From contig NZ_WIAQ01000016.1 of NCBI RefSeq assembly GCF_009466385.1, positions 1 through 64,000 on the forward strand: a DNA stretch of 64,000 bases, given 5' to 3'. The notes under the pieces were generated by a model. It saw only the letters and a list, made by a program, of their open reading frames with translations, did no database searches and was not told the origin of the DNA. Made by a program: the position numbers and the translations under genes. This DNA is from Peribacillus tepidiphilus. GTDB lineage: Bacteria; Bacillota; Bacilli; Bacillales; DSM-1321. Position 1 is the stretch's first letter. Each line of letters starts with the position of its first letter. Of the stretch, positions 52,869-63,103 are shown one piece after another.

Positions 52869-54392
52869 TTACTGCATAAAATCTTCAAAGTTTCCGAAGT
52901 ACTGATGAAGGAAATCTAGTGCCGCTCCTGGAGCAACCCCGAAGCTGATCGTTCCGACTACACAAACGATTAACACAATCATGAGTGTGACTGGAACCTT
53001 GATCTTTTCCGTCATCGCTAAATAATAGGATGGTCGGAAGAACATTTGCGTCATGATGCCGAAATAATAGAAGTAAGAAATGACTGTTCCGGCGATCATT
53101 ATGGCTGCGAGGACATAATGTCCAGGGTCGACTGCAAAGGTTCCCATGAAGATGTTCAGCTTTCCGATAAATCCAGCAGTACCTGGAATTCCGGCAAGGG
53201 AAAGAATGAAAATTCCCATCGCTACAGCGAGTACCGGGGATCTTTGATACAATCCGGCAAAATCGGAAATTTCTTCTGAACCCGTCTTATCCGAAACATA
53301 TTGAACGACTGCAAATGCGCCTAGGTTCATAAATAAATACGCCACGAGATAAAACCAAATCGCATCAAAGGTAAAATACCCAAGGGTAGCGATTGGCACG
53401 AGCAGATAGCCTGCATGGGCAATGGACGAATAAGCTAAAAGCCTTTTGACATTTTTCTGTCTTAGGGCAATGACGTTTCCAACGATAATAGTAATCGCTG
53501 CTAAACAGCTGATAAAGATTTTGTTTTTCTCTAGGAAGTTTAATGCTCCGATTTCATCTCCTGGTGTCACTAAGAACAGAGACAGTAAAATGCGCAGCAA
53601 AATGACAAATCCTGCAGTCTTTGACACGACGCTCAAGAAAGCCGTAACGGGTGTTGGTGCACCTTGATACACATCTGGAGCCCACATATGAAACGGTACA
53701 GTAGCGAGCTTAAAGGAGAGTCCTACGACGATCATAAAGAATGCCAAACCATATAAATACAAGAATTGGCCGTCTATCGTCTGAGACATCACTCCGCCCA
53801 TTTCTCTTAAATTCGTAGAACCTGTCAACCCGTACAGATAGCTCATTCCAAATAACGTGATGGCCGTTGAAATACCGCCATTTATCACGTACTTCATCGC
53901 TGCTTCATTAGAAGGTAGATGATTTTTTCTGATTCCAGCCAATATGTATGAAGAAATCGATAAAAGCTCAAGACCGACAAACAATGTAATAAGATCGCCG
54001 CTTGAAGCCATCATCATCGCACCTAATAATGCTGCAAGGAATAAGTAGTAAAATTCACCGCGGTTTTCCTTCATTCCCTCCGCCGGTTTGAAGCTCTCAG
54101 CAAGTAATATCACTAGCGCCGCTCCGACAAGGAATAGAAGCTTAAATGCTTTTGAAAAAGAGTCTAAACGATAGGTATCATGTAAAATGGACGTTACTTT
54201 CGTATCAAAAAGACCGATTAATGAAATAAGCGCCACTAAAATTCCAACCAAAGCAATCCAAGCTAACGGGCGTCTTGAGGATTGTTTCGGCATGAAAATG
54301 TCGATTAGTGATAATAACGTAGCCACACCAAGGATGATGAATTCCGGCATCATGACTCCCCAGTTAAAAGACAGCAAGGTTTCTAAATCCAT
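52869..54392 (-). CDS. nuoN: NADH-quinone oxidoreductase subunit N
   Basis: 507 residues with about 14 membrane segments, an antiporter-like proton-translocating subunit of complex I. Motifs include FKLATVPFHMWAPDVYQGAPTPVTAFLSVVSKTAGF (in parts), with the conserved Lys residues of the half-channel. It is the last gene of the nuo operon, six bases after nuoM. Confidence 0.95.
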   Translation of the reverse strand: MDLETLLSFNWGVMMPEFIILGVATLLSLIDIFMPKQSSRRPLAWIALVGILVALISLIGLFDTKVTSILHDTYRLDSFSKAFKLLFLVGAALVILLAESFKPAEGMKENRGEFYYLFLAALLGAMMMASSGDLITLFVGLELLSISSYILAGIRKNHLPSNEAAMKYVINGGISTAITLFGMSYLYGLTGSTNLREMGGVMSQTIDGQFLYLYGLAFFMIVVGLSFKLATVPFHMWAPDVYQGAPTPVTAFLSVVSKTAGFVILLRILLSLFLVTPGDEIGALNFLEKNKIFISCLAAITIIVGNVIALRQKNVKRLLAYSSIAHAGYLLVPIATLGYFTFDAIWFYLVAYLFMNLGAFAVVQYVSDKTGSEEISDFAGLYQRSPVLAVAMGIFILSLAGIPGTAGFIGKLNIFMGTFAVDPGHYVLAAIMIAGTVISYFYYFGIMTQMFFRPSYYLAMTEKIKVPVTLMIVLIVCVVGTISFGVAPGAALDFLHQYFGNFEDFMQ

Positions 54393-54398
54393 CTTTCA

Positions 54399-55919
54399 TC
54401 ACCCTCCTAACCCAATCAAAATGGCCTCAAGCGTAGCCTTCAATGGCTTTGTAAGCACGCTTGGATATACGCCAATCCATACAATTAGCGCTAATAACAC
54501 AAGGACCGGAGCTAGCTCCACACTTTTGATGTCGCTCATTTTTTCAGTTAGCGCTTGCTTCGTAGCACCAAAAGTAATTCCTAATACAGCACGTAATACA
54601 TAGACAGCTGTTAAAATAATTCCCAGTGTCCCAATCGCGGCTAATATAGGCTCCTCTTTAAACAATCCAAGGAACGCCATAAACTCGCTTATAAATCCGG
54701 ACATGCCTGGTAGGCCAAGAGATGCCATGGATCCTGCTAGTAAAAATCCTGCTGTTAACGGCATGATTTTTGCAAGTCCCCCTAACTCGATCAACTGTGA
54801 TGTTTGAACTCGTTCGTACATGACACCAACGAGGAAGAACAGAAGTGCTGCAATCAGCCCATGGGATACTACTTGGAAAATGGCTCCTTGTATTCCTGAC
54901 TCATTAAGGGCACCTAAGCCGATTAATACAATCCCCATATGCGAAATGGAGGAATAAGCAAGAACCATTTTGAAGTCTGTTTGAATCAAAGCTAAGAAAG
55001 CGCCGTATAGTAGATTGACTACACCTAAAACAGCTATGACAAAAGCGATTTTTTCAAATTGCTCTGGGAAAATTCCCAAGCCAAAGCGGATTAGACCGAA
55101 GGCACCAATTTTTAAAAGCACTCCTGCATGAAGCATAACAATGGATGGCGGAGCTTGAACGTGAACTCGAAGCATCCAGGTATGCAGCGGGAAGATCGGA
55201 AGCTTCACTCCAAACGCTACCAATAAAGCAATAAGGAGCGCATATTTCATTCCTTCCGATACTGGTGCGATTAGAGGAACTCCCCCAACTGTCATCATGT
55301 ATTTTAGAGCCTCAATATTAGAAGTTCCTGTTCGGGCAAATAGGATCATAATGACAATCAACAAAACAGCAGAACCTAGACCGTTATAGATTAAGAAGCT
55401 GAATGCTGCTTTTTCCTTCTCAAGATATCCCCACTTCCCAATTAAGAAGAACATCGGAATGAGTGTAATCTCGAAGAAAATAAAGAATAAAATTAAGTTT
55501 TGAGCTGTAAATACTCCGAGCATCCCCACTTCTAGTAGTAAAAACAGGAGAAAATAACCCTTCCATTCTTTTTTTATATGAACAGAAGCTATTGCAGCTA
55601 GCGTTGCTAATACTGAAGTAAGGAGTACCATGACAAGAGCAAATCCGTCTAATGCAAGCTCATAATCTACAGCGAAGAGCTTACTGTCATATTCCTTTAA
55701 GTTTCCGAAACGGAACCAATCTACTTTAATCGAATACTCAGATAGCTTTGTACCAGCTGCATATTGCATATAAATGAACAAGGAAATCAATAATGCCGGA
55801 AGAGTTGCAAGAAATCCGACCAGTTTTAATGTAGATTCCTGTCCTTTTGGAATGAACCATAGTACGAACATGCCTGCTAACGGGGAGAATACGAGTAGAG
55901 TTAAAAGAAGTTCATTCAT
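54399..55919 (-). CDS. nuoM: NADH-quinone oxidoreductase subunit M
   Basis: 506 residues, the antiporter-like subunit. The conserved KLPIFPLHTWMLRVHVQAPPS segment (in parts) and the membrane Glu in FFIFFEITLIPMF are present. It starts four bases before the nuoL stop. Confidence 0.95.
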   Translation of the reverse strand: MNELLLTLLVFSPLAGMFVLWFIPKGQESTLKLVGFLATLPALLISLFIYMQYAAGTKLSEYSIKVDWFRFGNLKEYDSKLFAVDYELALDGFALVMVLLTSVLATLAAIASVHIKKEWKGYFLLFLLLEVGMLGVFTAQNLILFFIFFEITLIPMFFLIGKWGYLEKEKAAFSFLIYNGLGSAVLLIVIMILFARTGTSNIEALKYMMTVGGVPLIAPVSEGMKYALLIALLVAFGVKLPIFPLHTWMLRVHVQAPPSIVMLHAGVLLKIGAFGLIRFGLGIFPEQFEKIAFVIAVLGVVNLLYGAFLALIQTDFKMVLAYSSISHMGIVLIGLGALNESGIQGAIFQVVSHGLIAALLFFLVGVMYERVQTSQLIELGGLAKIMPLTAGFLLAGSMASLGLPGMSGFISEFMAFLGLFKEEPILAAIGTLGIILTAVYVLRAVLGITFGATKQALTEKMSDIKSVELAPVLVLLALIVWIGVYPSVLTKPLKATLEAILIGLGG

Positions 55920-57784
55920 TTAAAATACCCCCCTGTTAAAGCAAAAATCACAAGTAAAACCGCGAGTCCAACAAATGCCACCATTCCATATTGCTGTACT
56001 TGACCTGTTTGAAGCTTTGAGCCGATTTTGCCTAGAGCTTTGACCGTTCCAGTGACAACATTTATAATGCCTTCGACTAAAAACTTGTCGATAAAAGCAA
56101 AGAATAGCGACACTCCTTTAATGAAAGGAACGATTGTGGACTGATAGAATTCATCTACGTAATATTTGTTATATAAAATATTGTAGGTTACCGCGCCTTC
56201 TCCTCCAAGCCAATCCCTAGAGATCCTGCGTTTTCCGTAAATCAAGTAAGCTAGTAGAATACCGAACAATGAAATGCCAGTTGCTGCATACATAATCCAT
56301 GCGGGCCCTTCTACATGACCGTGACCTAACGCATGGGTCCCTTCGGTTAACCAATCGCCAAGAAAGGTACCGAACCATGGTGTATTGACGTATCCACTGA
56401 AGATCGCCAACACTCCAAGAACAAGCATTGGTAGTGTCATAACGGCTGGAGATTCATGAACATGGCTGGCATTTCCTCTTGATTCTCCTGCAAAAACCAT
56501 AAAAAATAAACGGAACATGTAAAAGGCTGTAAAGAAGGCAGCTGCAAGTGCAAGCCAGAATAATGCGTAATTCCCATGCTCCCACGTTGCAATCAAAATT
56601 TCTTCCTTACTGAAAAATCCTGAAAATAGCGGAACGCCTGCAATGGCCAGTGTTCCAATTAAGAACAATGGACCTGTGATCCGAAGCTTTTTCCAAAGTC
56701 CGCCCATTTCTTCAATGTTTTGTGTATGGACAGCATGAATGACGCTTCCTGCTGCAAGGAACAGAAGTGCTTTAAAGAAAGCATGTGTCATGAGATGGAA
56801 AACTCCAGCCACATAGCCAGCAGATCCTAAAGCAAGCATCATATAGCCCAGCTGGCTCACAGTCGAGTAGGCTAAGACACGTTTAATATCCTTTTGCACC
56901 AACCCAATGCTTGCCGCAAAGATTGCAGTAAAAGCACCAATTACAGCAACCGTCATCATAGCTGTTTCGCTCGCTGCAAATAGCGGGAACATTGCAGCCA
57001 CTAAATAAACCCCTGCTGCAACCATCGTCGCTGCGTGGATCAATGCAGAAACTGGTGTTGGACCTTCCATCGCGTCTGGAAGCCATGTATGAAGTGGAAA
57101 TTGACCTGACTTACCAACTGCACCGACAAAAATCAAAATAGCCGTTAACGTAAGCATTGTCGCAGAAATTGTTCCTGCTTCTACTGCTTGAAAAATTTCA
57201 TCATACTCAAAGCTTCCAACCTGCCAGAATAAGAGGATCATTCCGATAAAAAGACCGACATCTCCAATTCTTGTCATGATAAAAGCTTTTTTTGCGGCTT
57301 TTTTGGCTTCCTCTTTAAAGAAGTAAAAGCCAATTAATAAAAACGAACCTAATCCTACAAGCTCCCAGAAAATGTAGAGCTGGAGCAGATTTGGTGAAAT
57401 CACCAATCCAAGCATTGCAAATGTGAACAAGCCTAAATAGGCATAAAAAACCGGAAATCTCTCGTCTCCATGCATGTAACCTTTTGAATATGTATGGACA
57501 AGGAAACTGACAAGCGAGACGATCACTAGCATTAAAGCATTCAATTGGTTAATTTCAATACCCGCTGTTAATTGCACATCCCCTATTGTTAGCCATACGG
57601 CTTCGGCTTTGTATGTCGGTGCGGAAAGGCGTTCGATTAGCACCAACAAAGAATAGATGAAAGAAACGAGTGTTAATAGAATACCAACATAGGCACTCGA
57701 TTCTTTTAATCTTCTACCGAATAGAAGAAGGAACAAGAACGAGAGTAGCGGGAAAAGCGGTATTATCCATGCATTCTCCATCAT
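55916..57784 (-). CDS. nuoL: NADH-quinone oxidoreductase subunit L
   Basis: About 622 residues from MMENAWIIPL, with AAGGGGA upstream; the longer start adds seven residues. The antiporter core has GKSGQFPLHTWLPDAMEGPTPVSALIHAATMVAAG (in parts). The long C-terminal lateral helix and final membrane segment follow (QVQQYGMVAFVGLAVLL). It is the distal proton pump of complex I. A small hairpin sits in the 60-bp gap after nuoK. Confidence 0.95.
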   Translation of the reverse strand: MMENAWIIPLFPLLSFLFLLLFGRRLKESSAYVGILLTLVSFIYSLLVLIERLSAPTYKAEAVWLTIGDVQLTAGIEINQLNALMLVIVSLVSFLVHTYSKGYMHGDERFPVFYAYLGLFTFAMLGLVISPNLLQLYIFWELVGLGSFLLIGFYFFKEEAKKAAKKAFIMTRIGDVGLFIGMILLFWQVGSFEYDEIFQAVEAGTISATMLTLTAILIFVGAVGKSGQFPLHTWLPDAMEGPTPVSALIHAATMVAAGVYLVAAMFPLFAASETAMMTVAVIGAFTAIFAASIGLVQKDIKRVLAYSTVSQLGYMMLALGSAGYVAGVFHLMTHAFFKALLFLAAGSVIHAVHTQNIEEMGGLWKKLRITGPLFLIGTLAIAGVPLFSGFFSKEEILIATWEHGNYALFWLALAAAFFTAFYMFRLFFMVFAGESRGNASHVHESPAVMTLPMLVLGVLAIFSGYVNTPWFGTFLGDWLTEGTHALGHGHVEGPAWIMYAATGISLFGILLAYLIYGKRRISRDWLGGEGAVTYNILYNKYYVDEFYQSTIVPFIKGVSLFFAFIDKFLVEGIINVVTGTVKALGKIGSKLQTGQVQQYGMVAFVGLAVLLVIFALTGGYFK

Positions 57785-57807
57785 CGTATCGAATCCCCTT
57801 CTCATCG

Positions 57808-57826
57808 TGCGAAGGCTTTAAGCCTT
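57808..57826. other. Small hairpin between nuoK and nuoL
   Basis: GAAGGCTT/AAGCCTTC form an almost loop-free 8-bp stem just before the nuoL ribosome binding site. There is no T-run after it. It may mark an RNA processing or stability site. Confidence 0.45.
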
Positions 57827-57864
57827 CTATAAAAAATGCACTCTTTTTTTAATCTTGAGCATTC

Positions 57865-58179
57865 TTAGTTCTTCATAGAATTCATTTCATCAATATTCAC
57901 TGTTTTTCTGTTTCGGTATAATGCAATGAGAATTGCCAAACCTACTGCTGCTTCTGCAGCCGCCACAGTGATGGCAAACAATGAGAATATCTGGCCAGTA
58001 ATGGAAGGTGTCAGACCAAACTTACTGAAGGCTACGAGGTTTATATTCACAGCGTTCAGCATTAGCTCAATCGAAATCAGCACGATCACGGTGTTTCTCT
58101 TTGTCAGTGCCCCATACAAGCCGATGCAAAATAAAATTAATGCTAATACTAAGTATCCTGAGAGCGGAACTGAAGTCAT
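57865..58179 (-). CDS. nuoK: NADH-quinone oxidoreductase subunit K
   Basis: 104 residues with three membrane segments. The conserved membrane Glu residues lie in [15 protein letters not shown] and [17 protein letters not shown]. It forms the start of the proton-transfer chain with NuoA, NuoJ and NuoH. It overlaps nuoJ by four bases. Confidence 0.95.
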   Translation of the reverse strand: MTSVPLSGYLVLALILFCIGLYGALTKRNTVIVLISIELMLNAVNINLVAFSKFGLTPSITGQIFSLFAITVAAAEAAVGLAILIALYRNRKTVNIDEMNSMKN

Positions 58180-58691
58180 TTTTTATCCGCCTCCTCCCGA
58201 TCATCCTTTTTTGCTAAAATAATAGCCCCGATCAGAGCCACCAGTAAAATGACTGATGTTAGTTCAAAAGGAATAACGTATTTTGAATACAAAGCAACCC
58301 CGATTTGCTCGGTATTGTTTTCATGAAGTGAGACCGGCTGAACCGGAATATCAAGCGTATAGATTCCAAAGTAAACGGCCAGAGCAAAACCCACGACTCC
58401 TATCAATAAAAGGAATTTTCTGAGCCGGCTTGTTTTTGGCTCATTTACATCATTATGCTTTGTGAGCATGATCCCAAAGAGCATAATAATGGTGATAGCA
58501 CCTGAATAGATGAGAATCTGTACGACAGCCACAAACTCCGCAGACAGGAGTACATAAATCCCAGCGATGGAGATAAACGTAAACACCAACGCAATCACCA
58601 TATGAACAACCTTTGATAGGTTGAGTAATAAAAAGCCTCCGAGTATTGCTACAATGGAAAGAGACATAAACGCAAGAAATTCTCCACTCAT
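58176..58691 (-). CDS. nuoJ: NADH-quinone oxidoreductase subunit J
   Basis: 171 residues with five membrane segments. [23 protein letters not shown] is the typical TM3 pi-bulge region. The start overlaps the nuoI stop by four bases. Confidence 0.94.
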   Translation of the reverse strand: MSGEFLAFMSLSIVAILGGFLLLNLSKVVHMVIALVFTFISIAGIYVLLSAEFVAVVQILIYSGAITIIMLFGIMLTKHNDVNEPKTSRLRKFLLLIGVVGFALAVYFGIYTLDIPVQPVSLHENNTEQIGVALYSKYVIPFELTSVILLVALIGAIILAKKDDREEADKK

Positions 58692-59116
58692 GCTTTATTC
58701 TCCTTCCTGATGTTCGTATCGTTTTCATCCAGCCATTCGAGGTTTTTGAAAAGCATGTCTCTGCTATATTCAGCTAGTTCAAAATTATTTGTCATGACAA
58801 TCGCTTCTGTCGGACAAACCTCTGTGCATAAATCGCATAAAATACAGATTTCAAAATTGATATCATACGTATCAATGATTTTGCCTTTTTTTGTTGGATC
58901 CGGATGCTTTTTGCCCGTAAGATTTATGCAATTTGTCGGACAAATATTTGCACATTGGTTGCATACAATGCATTTTTCCGGATAAAACTTTTGGATCCCC
59001 CTGAATCGGTCAGGAAGAGGCAGAGGCTCATCCGGATAATTGTATGTAACTTTTGCACGGGTCAAATTTTTCAGGGTATATTTTAATCCTTTTGCTAATC
59101 CAAGCATATTTGTCAC
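58688..59116 (-). CDS. nuoI: NADH-quinone oxidoreductase subunit I (2x 4Fe-4S)
   Basis: 142 residues. Two ferredoxin-type cluster motifs, CIVCNQCANICP and CILCDLCTEVCP, bind the N6a and N6b clusters that pass electrons to NuoB. The length is typical of the Bacillus form. Confidence 0.96.
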   Translation of the reverse strand: MTNMLGLAKGLKYTLKNLTRAKVTYNYPDEPLPLPDRFRGIQKFYPEKCIVCNQCANICPTNCINLTGKKHPDPTKKGKIIDTYDINFEICILCDLCTEVCPTEAIVMTNNFELAEYSRDMLFKNLEWLDENDTNIRKENKA

Positions 59117-59154
59117 CCCTTATTCTTAATGGCTAATCCCCTTTAATCAGCACA

Positions 59155-60162
59155 TTAAAATAACTTTAATAGCTCTTTTACAATCGCTGTTAAGAAAATG
59201 TTTGCTAAAGCCACAGGCAGCAATACCTTCCATCCGAATTCCATGAGCTGATCCGCTCTCAAACGCGGGAAAGTCGCACGAATCCAGATCAATATGAATA
59301 CGACAATGCTAAATTTCACAGAAAACCAGACCGCTCCAGGAATAAAATCGAGGAAAGGAAGTGAATTCCAGCCTCCAAGGAATAGAACAGTTGTCAATGA
59401 CGCCATTGCGAACAAATAAACATATTCAGCAAGCATAAAAAATGCCCAACGGAAGCCTGAGTATTCCGTATGGAACCCTGCTACAAGCTCTGATTCCGCT
59501 TCTGGTAAGTCAAATGGCGTACGATTCAATTCCGCAACAGATGCAATGATAAATACGAAAAATCCAATTGGCTGCATAACAATAAACCAAAGCTTATCCT
59601 GAGCCGCCACGATGTCATTTAAATTTAAGCTGCCACTCACTAAAATCACTCCGATTACGGACATGACGAGTGGAATTTCATATGAAATCATCTGGGCTGC
59701 TGCACGCATACCACCTAGGAGGGCGTATTTGTTGTTGGAAGCCCATCCGCCGGTTACAACCCCAATCGTGGTAATACCTGAAACGGCAATGTAATAAAGC
59801 AATCCGACTCCAATGTCCGCAAATTGAAGCTTATCGGTAAAAGGAATCGTTGCAAGTACCATAAAGGCCGGGGCAAATGCAATGACCGGTGCTAAAATGA
59901 ACAGCGGCTTATCTGCCAGCTTAGGGATGACATCTTCTTTCAAAAGCAGCTTTAATACATCGGCCACTGTTTGAAGCAGTCCCCAGCGTCCCCCAACTTG
60001 ATTCGGACCGTGACGAATTTGCATATAACCCATGACTTTACGTTCTGCCAGGATCGCGTATGTAACAAATCCCAATACGACAAAAAGCAAAACGACGGCT
60101 AGCAAGAAAAAGATTCCAAAGTTTAAAAGCCCTGGAGAAGAATGTAGCAAATCGTTGATCAT
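59155..60162 (-). CDS. nuoH: NADH-quinone oxidoreductase subunit H
   Basis: 335 residues with eight membrane segments. The quinone-chamber loops AERKVMGYMQIRHGPNQVG and AELNRTPFDLPEAESELVAGFHTEYSG (in parts) are fully conserved. It connects the peripheral arm with the proton channel. It abuts nuoD. Confidence 0.96.
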   Translation of the reverse strand: MINDLLHSSPGLLNFGIFFLLAVVLLFVVLGFVTYAILAERKVMGYMQIRHGPNQVGGRWGLLQTVADVLKLLLKEDVIPKLADKPLFILAPVIAFAPAFMVLATIPFTDKLQFADIGVGLLYYIAVSGITTIGVVTGGWASNNKYALLGGMRAAAQMISYEIPLVMSVIGVILVSGSLNLNDIVAAQDKLWFIVMQPIGFFVFIIASVAELNRTPFDLPEAESELVAGFHTEYSGFRWAFFMLAEYVYLFAMASLTTVLFLGGWNSLPFLDFIPGAVWFSVKFSIVVFILIWIRATFPRLRADQLMEFGWKVLLPVALANIFLTAIVKELLKLF

Positions 60163-61262
60163 CAGCCGTCTACCTCCCCTAAAACAATGTCAATCGCACC
60201 CAAAATGGTAATGAGGTTCGCTATATTTTCTCCCTTCAACAGCTTAGGAAGAATTTGCAGATTATAAAAAGAAGGACGACGGAATTTTAAGCGATACGGC
60301 TCTTTTTTACCATCACTTGCAATATAGCAGCCAATTTCTCCACGAGGCGATTCAATTCTTACAAACGCCTCACCTGCAGGAGCTTTGATAATGCGAGGAA
60401 CCTTCGCTAAAATTTCTCCCTCGCTCGGAAATTGCTCGACGGCCTGCTCCAGGATCTTTAATGATTCTTCGATTTCAGCTAGGCGACAGTGGTATCTTGC
60501 CCAAGCATCTCCTTCTTCTCTTACAGGAACATCAAAGTCAAAACGATTATAAATCGAATAAGGCTCATTTTTACGAAGATCCCATTTTACGCCTGTACAT
60601 CTCAAGTTCGCTCCGCTCAAGGAGTAGTTGAGTGCATCTTCTTTTGTGTATTTCCCCACACCCTTCAAGCGTGTCATGAAAATTTCATTACCTGTAACAA
60701 GGTCATGATATCCGGCTAACTGCTCTCTCATATATGGGACGAACTCTTTTACTTTTTGAATCCAGCCTTCAGGGGCATCCCATTTTACGCCGCCCACTCT
60801 CATATAGTTAAAAGTTAAGCGTGCACCAGAAAGCTCATTTAATAGGTTGATAATCATTTCTCGTTCTCTAAACGCATAAAGAAATGGACTAATGGCTCCA
60901 ATGTCTAATAAATATGTACCCCACCATACAAGATGGCTTGCAATGCGTCCGAGCTCCATGGAGATGACTCGCAAATATTCAGCTCGTTCTGGAACTTCAA
61001 GCCCCATCATAGTCTCAACCGCATGGCAGAGAACATAGTTTGTTGTCATAGCCGATAGGTAATCCATTCGATCGGTATACGGAATGATTTGTGTATATTG
61101 CAGATCTTCTGCTAATTTTTCAGTTCCACGATGCAGGTACCCAACAACTGGAGTAGCTTCAGTAATGATTTCACCGTCAATTTTTATGACAAGTCGAAAT
61201 ACGCCGTGTGTACTCGGATGCTGAGGTCCTACGTTCAATAGCATTTCTTCTGTACGGATCAT
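60162..61262 (-). CDS. nuoD: NADH-quinone oxidoreductase subunit D (49-kDa)
   Basis: 366 residues. The quinone-site His of NVGPQHPSTHGVFRL is present, as are GYLHRGTEKL and SPRGEIGCYI. It forms the quinone pocket with NuoB and NuoH. It is separate from NuoC, unlike the fused NuoCD of E. coli. Confidence 0.96.
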   Translation of the reverse strand: MIRTEEMLLNVGPQHPSTHGVFRLVIKIDGEIITEATPVVGYLHRGTEKLAEDLQYTQIIPYTDRMDYLSAMTTNYVLCHAVETMMGLEVPERAEYLRVISMELGRIASHLVWWGTYLLDIGAISPFLYAFREREMIINLLNELSGARLTFNYMRVGGVKWDAPEGWIQKVKEFVPYMREQLAGYHDLVTGNEIFMTRLKGVGKYTKEDALNYSLSGANLRCTGVKWDLRKNEPYSIYNRFDFDVPVREEGDAWARYHCRLAEIEESLKILEQAVEQFPSEGEILAKVPRIIKAPAGEAFVRIESPRGEIGCYIASDGKKEPYRLKFRRPSFYNLQILPKLLKGENIANLITILGAIDIVLGEVDG

Positions 61263-61265
61263 CTG

Positions 61266-62588
61266 CTACACCTCCACATCGTACGGCTTATAATCTTTTC
61301 TTAAAGGATAACCAACCCAATCTTCTCCCAAGAGGATGCGTTTTAAATCGGGATGGTTCTCAAATCGAATTCCTAACAAGTCGTACGTTTCACTTTCCGG
61401 CCAGTTTGCACCTTGCCATAGTGGCACAAGCGAATCAATCACTGGATTGTCTCGATCAATCTTGACTTTAAGAGCAACGGGCTGGTTGAGCTTGTATGAA
61501 TATAAATGAACATAGATTTCCATATGTGTCACATAATCCGTACCGTGGATGGTCGACAAGTAATCAAATGACAGCTGTTCATTATATTTTAAGAATTCCG
61601 CTACTTTATAATAGGTGTCTTTTTTCGCTACGAGTGTCGGTACATCTTTTGACAGTTTATTTATATAAGCATCTTCCAACACGTCATTCCCAAGATTGTC
61701 AGTGATTACTTTCACATATTTATCCAATAAAGGCTGATTAATGGAAGGCTTCTCTTCTACTTTTGGTGTTGTATCTCCATCTGTCTTTGAAGCAGCTTTT
61801 GCTTTCGCGGCAGCTGCAGCGGCGGCTTTTGCTTTCGCAGCAGCAATCGCTTTCGCTTTTTCATCATCATCTGAACCTGCTCCGCCTTGCTTAGCAAGTG
61901 CGGCAGCCTTTGCTTTTGCAGCTGCAGCGGCTTTTGCCTTGGCGGCTGCGGCGGCTTTCGCTTTAGCTGCATCAAGATCCGATTCACCCTCCGCTCCTTC
62001 TCCAGCTTTTGAGGCATTCATTTTTGCTAGGGCTGCGGCCTTTGCTTTTGCAGCTGCGGCAGCTTTTTTCTTCGCTAGATCTACATCAGCTTCTGAAGCT
62101 GGCTCCGCTTCTGCTTGCTTTGCTTCCTGCTCTTTTGCCTTCATTTTTGCCAGGGCTGCGGCCTTTGCTTTTGCAGCTGCGGCAGCTTTTTTCTTCGCTA
62201 GATCTACATCAGCTTCTGAAGCTGGCTCCGCTTCTGCTTGCTTTGCTTCCTGCTCTTTTGCCTTCATTTTTGCCAGGGCTGCGGCTTTTGCCTTAGCGGC
62301 TGCGGCGGCTTTTTTCTTCGCTAGATCTACATCAGCCTCTGAAGCTGAATCCGCTTCTCCTTGCTTTGCTTCCTGCTCTTTTGCCTTCATTTTTGCCAGG
62401 GCTGCGGCTTTTGCCTTGGCGGCTGCGGCGGCTTTTTTCTTCGCTAGATCTACATCAGCCTCTGAAGCTGGGTCCGCTTCTGCTTGCTTTGCTTCCTGCT
62501 CTTTTGCCTTCATTTTTGCCAGGGCTGCGGCTTTTGCCTTAGCGGCAGCTTCTTTTTTTAATTGTTCAAGATTTTTTTCATCGCTCAC
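61266..62588 (-). CDS. nuoC: NADH-quinone oxidoreductase subunit C with Ala/Lys/Glu repeat extension
   Basis: 440 residues. Only the last 155 form the NuoC (30-kDa) domain, with ESETYDLLGIRFENHPDLKRILL (in parts) and GYPLRKDY. The first 280 are low-complexity: four repeats of 41 residues (AKAKAAALAKMKAKEQEAKQ, then AEADPASEADVDLAKKKAAAA), then shorter AKAKAAA blocks. Related Bacillus NuoC proteins also carry Ala/Lys-rich extensions, but the length here is notable. The helical, charged extension would project from the peripheral arm into the cytoplasm. Its role is unknown. Confidence 0.93.
   Translation of the reverse strand: MSDEKNLEQLKKEAAAKAKAAALAKMKAKEQEAKQAEADPASEADVDLAKKKAAAAAKAKAAALAKMKAKEQEAKQGEADSASEADVDLAKKKAAAAAKAKAAALAKMKAKEQEAKQAEAEPASEADVDLAKKKAAAAAKAKAAALAKMKAKEQEAKQAEAEPASEADVDLAKKKAAAAAKAKAAALAKMNASKAGEGAEGESDLDAAKAKAAAAAKAKAAAAAKAKAAALAKQGGAGSDDDEKAKAIAAAKAKAAAAAAAKAKAASKTDGDTTPKVEEKPSINQPLLDKYVKVITDNLGNDVLEDAYINKLSKDVPTLVAKKDTYYKVAEFLKYNEQLSFDYLSTIHGTDYVTHMEIYVHLYSYKLNQPVALKVKIDRDNPVIDSLVPLWQGANWPESETYDLLGIRFENHPDLKRILLGEDWVGYPLRKDYKPYDVEV
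61900..62570 (-). repeat. 123-bp coding tandem repeat in nuoC
   Basis: GCTGGCTCCGCTTCTGCTTG-type segments (+ strand) recur every 123 bp (for example 62098, 62221). Four nearly identical units cover about 62060-62560, with shorter GCTTTTGC/GCGGCAGC-rich blocks to the left. The near-identity suggests recent unequal exchange. Confidence 0.92.
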
Positions 62589-62590
62589 GA

Positions 62591-63103
62591 TTACATCACC
62601 TTCTTCCCGGTTTTTGCTTCGTAGCGAATTTTCTCTTTTAGTTTATTTATTCCGTACATCAGTGCAGCTGGATTTGGTGGACAACCAGGTATGTAAACAT
62701 CGACAGGTACAATCTGATCGACCCCTTTTACAACACAATAGGATCGTACGTAAGGTCCCCCAGCGGTTGCACACGATCCCATAGCTATTACCCATTTTGG
62801 CTCCGGCATTTGATCATACAATCTTTTCACAATGGGTGCCATTTTCTTTGTTACCGTACCTGACACAATCATTACATCCGATTGTCTTGGAGAAGTACGG
62901 AAAAAGGATCCGAAACGATCTAAGTCATAGTGAGAAGATCCAACTCCCATCATTTCGATGGCACAACAAGCAAGACCAAAAGTCATCGGCCATAAAGAGT
63001 TACTTCTAGCCCAGGCTTTGATCTGCTCTAAAGTTGTCATAAATACATTTTGTTTGAGTTCCTCTAACTCTTGGGGAGATATTCCTTCTAGTTTTAAATC
63101 CAT
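62591..63103 (-). CDS. nuoB: NADH-quinone oxidoreductase subunit B (N2 cluster)
   Basis: 170 residues from [12 protein letters not shown], with AAGAAGG upstream inside the nuoA 3' end (overlap 10 bases). The N2 4Fe-4S ligands are Cys46, Cys47 ([10 protein letters not shown]), Cys111 (GSCATAGG) and Cys141 (PGCPPNP). It delivers electrons to quinone. Confidence 0.96.
   Translation of the reverse strand: MDLKLEGISPQELEELKQNVFMTTLEQIKAWARSNSLWPMTFGLACCAIEMMGVGSSHYDLDRFGSFFRTSPRQSDVMIVSGTVTKKMAPIVKRLYDQMPEPKWVIAMGSCATAGGPYVRSYCVVKGVDQIVPVDVYIPGCPPNPAALMYGINKLKEKIRYEAKTGKKVM

Noticed and set aside
61741-62784. 347-codon + strand frame opposite nuoC
   Set aside because: It is the complement of the GC-rich nuoC repeats and is open only because of their composition; nuoC on the other strand has a clear domain and operon context.
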